Below the pieces are notes generated by a model. The model was given only the letters and a program-made list of their open reading frames with translations, did not search any database and was not told the DNA's origin. A program made the position numbers and the translations under genes. Below, piece by piece: positions 60,846 through 64,000 of a stretch of 64,000 nucleotides of DNA. Position 1 is the stretch's first letter. Every line of letters begins with the position of its first letter. Source of the DNA: Deltaproteobacteria bacterium (GTDB lineage Bacteria > JAGRBM01 > JAHCIT01); assembly GCA_026129095.1 (NCBI GenBank), contig JAHCIT010000005.1, positions 255,753 to 319,752 of the forward strand, given 5' to 3'.

Positions 60846-62177
60846 CTATTTTCTTGCAGACCGGCATTCAGCTCGCAACATCTTATATCTAATCACGCCG
60901 GTGGCGGGCTCGATTTCAATGCTCCACCCGTTGTCGAGCAGATCCTCATGTGCGTCACGGAACGCTTCCTCAAGATCCTGAATATCGCAAAAACCCGGGG
61001 ATCTCAGGTATCTACTGGCGGCCAATCTGAACGCGTTGCGAAATTGGCCAGTAGTTCCGCGGAATACGACGGTCGATGGGTAACTGAAACAATCGAATGA
61101 TAGGGTTTTAGCCCCTTCAGAGGAAACTGCAGAGTCCAGCACAAGCTCGATCCCGAATTCCTCTTCAAATGCCACAATGGATTTGGCCTCGGCCAAGAGG
61201 TCCCGCAACGCGTTCAGAAGAACCGTCACAAAGCGGCTGCCAGTGCCATGGCGCGTTGTAATGCGGGAACGGGTAGGCACCATCAATCGCCTAATTACCA
61301 ATGCACTGCGGAGTCCGTCAGGCGTATTCAGCCGGGCGAGTTCATCCATCAGCATGTCCCGATATCGGGCAAGTTCGGGAGGACCAGACGATTCGATTCG
61401 CCCAGTTAGCATTTCCGTTTCCAGGAACGAACAGAATACATTCACGAGTTTTCTACCGGCCGGCGTGTCATCAAGCTGTTTCAGATACCGGGAGATGCAT
61501 TTTCGGCCATTATCCTGTTGTTTCTCGACGAGATAGACCTTGGCCATTCCAAGCAGACAGGTCGCGTCTCCAAGCCGGGCACCTTCCTTGAAATATTCCA
61601 ATGCCTTTTCGGGATTTTTCTTGTCCCATCCAATCTCAAACAGCCGAAGCCGATTGATCTCGATGAGCCGCCCAAGCTCGATCCTGCCGAGCCGTTCATA
61701 AGCCGACGGCGATCCCAGCTTTGCCGCTTTCTCGTAGCAATCGAGTGCGGCTTTACGGTCTTCCAGCTCACCATTAAGCCCTTTGAGGAAATTGTCGCCG
61801 TCAGAAACGAGCCCGTCCGCAAGCGACTCCTTGTTCTGAATGGTATCCGGGTTCTTTAGTGAGCCGGGAGGTTCGGATGCTTCCGGTTCTGCGTGGATTT
61901 CCAGTATGCAGTCGATAGCGACAACAGGCGGGGTCTCGAATAACTCTTTGCGCTTATGATGACGGGGTGCGCGCTGGTCCAGCAGATCATGGACCTTTCG
62001 TTCGGCGGTAATGCTGTCACGGAATTTACGGTAGAAGACGACATACCATCTGCCGGGTGTTCCGGTTGCTGAAGAGATCTGTTCGGCGCGCTCGTCGGGC
62101 TCGTTTGACGTTCTCCCGACCTTGACCAGTTCGGGAACGGCCGGATTGAACAGAACGTAGACAAAACCGGCAGCCAT
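60846..62177 (-). CDS. GIY-YIG (T5orf172-like) nuclease domain fused to Sel1-type repeats
   Basis: A 443-residue protein. Residues about 1-90 are a GIY-YIG/T5orf172-type domain: 'GFVYVLFNPAVPELVKVGRT' for the core strands with the catalytic Arg region 'DERAEQISSATGTPGRW', and the Glu-bearing helix 'ITAERKVHDLLDQ'. Residues about 120-260 are Sel1/TPR-like repeats ('ALDCYEKAAKLGSPSAYERLG', 'ALEYFKEGARLGDATCLLGMAKVYL', about two to three). Residues about 260-443 are an unrecognised C-terminal domain. GIY-YIG domains cut DNA; Sel1 repeats bind proteins, so this looks like a partner-guided nuclease of the island edge. Confidence 0.8.
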   Translation of the reverse strand: MAAGFVYVLFNPAVPELVKVGRTSNEPDERAEQISSATGTPGRWYVVFYRKFRDSITAERKVHDLLDQRAPRHHKRKELFETPPVVAIDCILEIHAEPEASEPPGSLKNPDTIQNKESLADGLVSDGDNFLKGLNGELEDRKAALDCYEKAAKLGSPSAYERLGRIELGRLIEINRLRLFEIGWDKKNPEKALEYFKEGARLGDATCLLGMAKVYLVEKQQDNGRKCISRYLKQLDDTPAGRKLVNVFCSFLETEMLTGRIESSGPPELARYRDMLMDELARLNTPDGLRSALVIRRLMVPTRSRITTRHGTGSRFVTVLLNALRDLLAEAKSIVAFEEEFGIELVLDSAVSSEGAKTLSFDCFSYPSTVVFRGTTGQFRNAFRLAASRYLRSPGFCDIQDLEEAFRDAHEDLLDNGWSIEIEPATGVIRYKMLRAECRSARK

Positions 62178-62184
62178 GTGCTCC

Positions 62185-62979
62185 TCATTTCTGGGCCTTG
62201 CAGAGTTTCAGGCGAGCCCGGTAGCGAACAATGCCCGGTTCCCGGAGCGGAACAGCGATATTTGCTGCCATGCGTTCGGCAATTTCCATGACTTCACCGG
62301 CGGTCATGGGGAGCGCCATGCGACTGATGATTTCGGCGGGCTGTTCGCCGATTACCTGATACCGGACGAGTATCTCGCAATCCCGGTCCAGGCCTACGTG
62401 ATCCGGCGACAGCTTCCAGACCCCACGCTCCCCAAGAACGCTGTAGACAGCCCCGGCGTAGTCGCGGCCGTACCGGTAAGCCTCCGGCCTGATGCGGCTC
62501 GTACAGTCGGGGACCGGCTTTTCTTCGAAATCCAGGGTGGGAGGGAAGGCAAAAGGATAGCTTCCGCAAACCAGTGTCTCGGCGATCTCGTTTTCACGCT
62601 CGAACCGGCGAGCCATTGTTCCGCTTTCCGCCCACCGGTGGAGCTGCCAGGCCACTTCGGACGAGAACCATCCGCCGAGGCGGTAGCTCTCCTCCAGATC
62701 GACCACCCGGCTGGCGAGTTCGTCAGCCACCGCTGCCGCCTCCGAACGTATACGAATGTCCATAAACGTCCGCCACAGCGGGAAAACCTCGTCCCGGAGC
62801 GGGACCATGAATTCGGCCGAAAGCTGCTGGATCTTGTTCAGGTAGCGGAGCTGCGCCCGCACGACAGGCGAATAGCCTGTGATGAGGTACCGGGGACGGC
62901 CCCAAGCGGTAACGTCGGGTGTCAAAGCGGATTTGCCTCTCTTTTTCACCGTCACCTGATCCAGTACCTTACCGTCCAT
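62185..62979 (-). CDS. Hypothetical protein of unknown family
   Basis: A 264-residue cytosolic protein I cannot assign. It has short hydrophobic strands and helices ('YLITGYSPVVRAQLRYLNKIQQLSAEFMVPL', residues about 31-61; 'VADELASRVVDLEESYRLGGWF', about 83-104). No membrane segment. It lies just 7 bp downstream of the GIY-YIG gene's start and may be the first gene of that leftward unit (transcribed before it). The five 21-bp repeats begin 120 bp upstream of its start codon, so they may regulate it. Confidence 0.5.
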   Translation of the reverse strand: MDGKVLDQVTVKKRGKSALTPDVTAWGRPRYLITGYSPVVRAQLRYLNKIQQLSAEFMVPLRDEVFPLWRTFMDIRIRSEAAAVADELASRVVDLEESYRLGGWFSSEVAWQLHRWAESGTMARRFERENEIAETLVCGSYPFAFPPTLDFEEKPVPDCTSRIRPEAYRYGRDYAGAVYSVLGERGVWKLSPDHVGLDRDCEILVRYQVIGEQPAEIISRMALPMTAGEVMEIAERMAANIAVPLREPGIVRYRARLKLCKAQK

Positions 62980-63098
62980 GGTTACTCACTCCAAGCTGGG
63001 AGGGTTTCCGGTGTTTCGCTCACGACACTGACCAGCGGACGCCCAGAGCAGAATCTGTATCGGTCCAGCCAAATCTCGCAGAGGACTAGGCTTCTTTT

Positions 63099-63203
63099 GG
63101 AGTGGACCGGACCATTTCCAGAGTGGACCGAACCAAAATCCAGAAGCACCAGACCTTTTTCGGAGTGGACCGAACCAAGTTTCGAGATGGACCAGATCGT
63201 TTG
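63099..63203. repeat. Five-unit 21-bp tandem direct repeat
   Basis: Five units spaced exactly 21 bp apart start at 63099, 63120, 63141, 63162 and 63183. The core GGAGTGGACCGAACCA is near-perfect in units 1, 2 and 4, with units 3 and 5 degenerate. A still weaker unit may precede at 63078. Twenty-one bp is two DNA helical turns, so any bound protein would line up on one face, as in iteron or operator arrays. The array lies between two leftward genes, upstream of the 62185-62979 gene. The reading frame would also be kept (7 codons). Confidence 0.8.
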
Positions 63204-63258
63204 GCGGCCAAACCAGGCGAATTTTGGCTGCGAAATGTACATTCATCACAGTTTCCCG

Positions 63259-64000
63259 TTACGGACAGCTCGCCGCGAGCTTTACGCCCAGTTCTTCGGC
63301 CTTGGCAGGGAGCTGATCTTCCGGCCCCTGTACCTTCGCGGACGCGACCACCCGCTCGGTTCCACCCTCGACGATCATGGCCGACACTATATAACTGGGT
63401 CCGAACTTCACGATCTCGCCCTGTACGGCGAGATCGGCTCCCTTTTGAGGATCGGTGGCGAGGATCAGGCAGTTCGACCTGGCGATCTCGCTGGAAACCA
63501 CCGACTGGACGGCTTCCGAGTAGGACGGATCGGCGCCGGCCTTCGCGGCGAAAGGGGCGACGGAAATTCGCTTGGGACCGGCAACGGGAATGGCCGCTGG
63601 CGCTAGGACGGGTACCACCGAGGCGGTTTCAACTGGCTTCGGAACGACCGGTGGTTCTTTTGCCCTGGCGAGGCCGGCAATTCGGGGAGAAGATCGGATC
63701 AGGTTAACGATCTTGTCGGCGGCTTTGTCCGCCGCCGAATCCGCTCCCACTGAACCCAGGCTGATCCCGCCGCCGTAGTAGTCGCTGATCGAGTCATCGA
63801 CGGTGACAACGGTTTCGTCTTTTATTGAAAGCGTGAATTTCACCCGGTCGGGACCTTTCCAGACCGAGGTTTCGATTTCGACAGTCCCGGCCAGGTCCGC
63901 CTGGCCGTCGCCAATTACCCGGTACCCGGCATTTGTGAGCTTGCCGGCAAGACGCTCCTTGAAACTCTCCGGCTTCCACGCGCCGGGGCTGCCGATCGCC
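63259..64000 (-). CDS. Hypothetical protein, 5' end beyond the window
   Basis: An open frame runs from the TAA side at 63259 to the right edge with no stop, so the start lies outside. At least 247 codons are present. It contains two similar-looking alpha/beta parts, one near the right edge ('SFKERLAGKLTNAGYRVIGDGQADLAGTVEI', in parts) and one near the 3' end ('SSEIARSNCLILATDPQKGADLAVQGEI', in parts), each resembling CsgG/LpoB-like or TolB-N-like folds of envelope lipoproteins, linked by a Pro/Ala/Val-rich stretch. An envelope role is likely but unproven. Backbone-like GC. Confidence 0.6.
   Translation of the reverse strand, partial: AIGSPGAWKPESFKERLAGKLTNAGYRVIGDGQADLAGTVEIETSVWKGPDRVKFTLSIKDETVVTVDDSISDYYGGGISLGSVGADSAADKAADKIVNLIRSSPRIAGLARAKEPPVVPKPVETASVVPVLAPAAIPVAGPKRISVAPFAAKAGADPSYSEAVQSVVSSEIARSNCLILATDPQKGADLAVQGEIVKFGPSYIVSAMIVEGGTERVVASAKVQGPEDQLPAKAEELGVKLAASCP

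Noticed and set aside
60566-60892. A 108-codon open frame after the glycosylase-like gene
   Set aside because: No recognisable domain or ribosome binding site, and it runs into the 3' end of the opposite gene; probably chance.
63099-63203. CRISPR array
   Set aside because: The units are contiguous 21-bp repeats without unique spacers, and no cas genes are near.

Overview
This is GC-rich bacterial chromosome with tightly packed, often overlapping genes. A DivIVA-domain protein, the mreC-mreD-mrdA-rodA cell-shape operon, lipoproteins with clear lipoboxes, a DsbD-like protein, GlnE and RND exporters all point to a diderm (Gram-negative) bacterium. I would place it near the old Deltaproteobacteria or a related uncultured lineage. 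That placement is inference; no rRNA or tRNA gene is visible in the window.

Region 1 (about 1-37,000) is a housekeeping backbone. A leftward operon runs sensor kinase, maf, yggS, proC, divIVA-like, DUF167. A divergent rightward run carries a TldD-type lipoprotein, a small membrane protein, glnE and a LemA/TPM cluster. Next come an MMPL/RND exporter, a MaoC/MFE-2-like SDR, a CapA-like lipoprotein, a polyferredoxin, a secreted PLD nuclease overlapping a channel-like membrane protein, TIGR02757, rsmG, a PpiD-like chaperone, the Mre/PBP2/RodA operon, nth, a D-cysteine desulfhydrase-like enzyme, a UDP-xylose pathway (UGDH, UXS, GT2), and a redoxin/DsbD pair with a geranylgeranyl-reductase-like flavoprotein.

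Region 2 (about 37,000-47,240) is a decaying or fast-evolving accessory zone. It holds a 5'-truncated RHS tip, a formylglycine-generating-enzyme (FGE/SUMF1) pseudogene spread over three frames, debris of a membrane-protein gene, a serine beta-lactamase-like lipoprotein, several orphan membrane proteins, an SDR lacking the YxxxK catalytic pair, and an ECF-like sigma factor.

Region 3 (about 47,240-62,200) is visibly AT-richer and reads as a defence island. It opens with a C5-cytosine methyltransferase overlapping a NotI-family restriction endonuclease. Then comes a two-gene ubiquitin-like unit: a metallo-beta-lactamase-fold protein coupled through a TAATG overlap to one polypeptide that carries E2, E1 and JAB/JAMM domains. 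No CD-NTase or ubiquitin-like gene is recognisable beside it. Around it lie a four-helix membrane protein, a winged-helix protein, a frameshifted Cas2/VapD-like small protein, three proteins I cannot assign (one has an in-frame TGA just before its start, one looks like an HhH/OGG-type DNA glycosylase), and a GIY-YIG plus Sel1-repeat fusion.

Region 4 (62,200-64,000) returns to higher GC with two proteins of unknown function, separated by a strict 21-bp tandem repeat.

The best candidates for something undescribed are the CD-NTase-less E2-E1-JAB + MBL module with its neighbours, and the unknown cluster at 56.7-60.6 kb.
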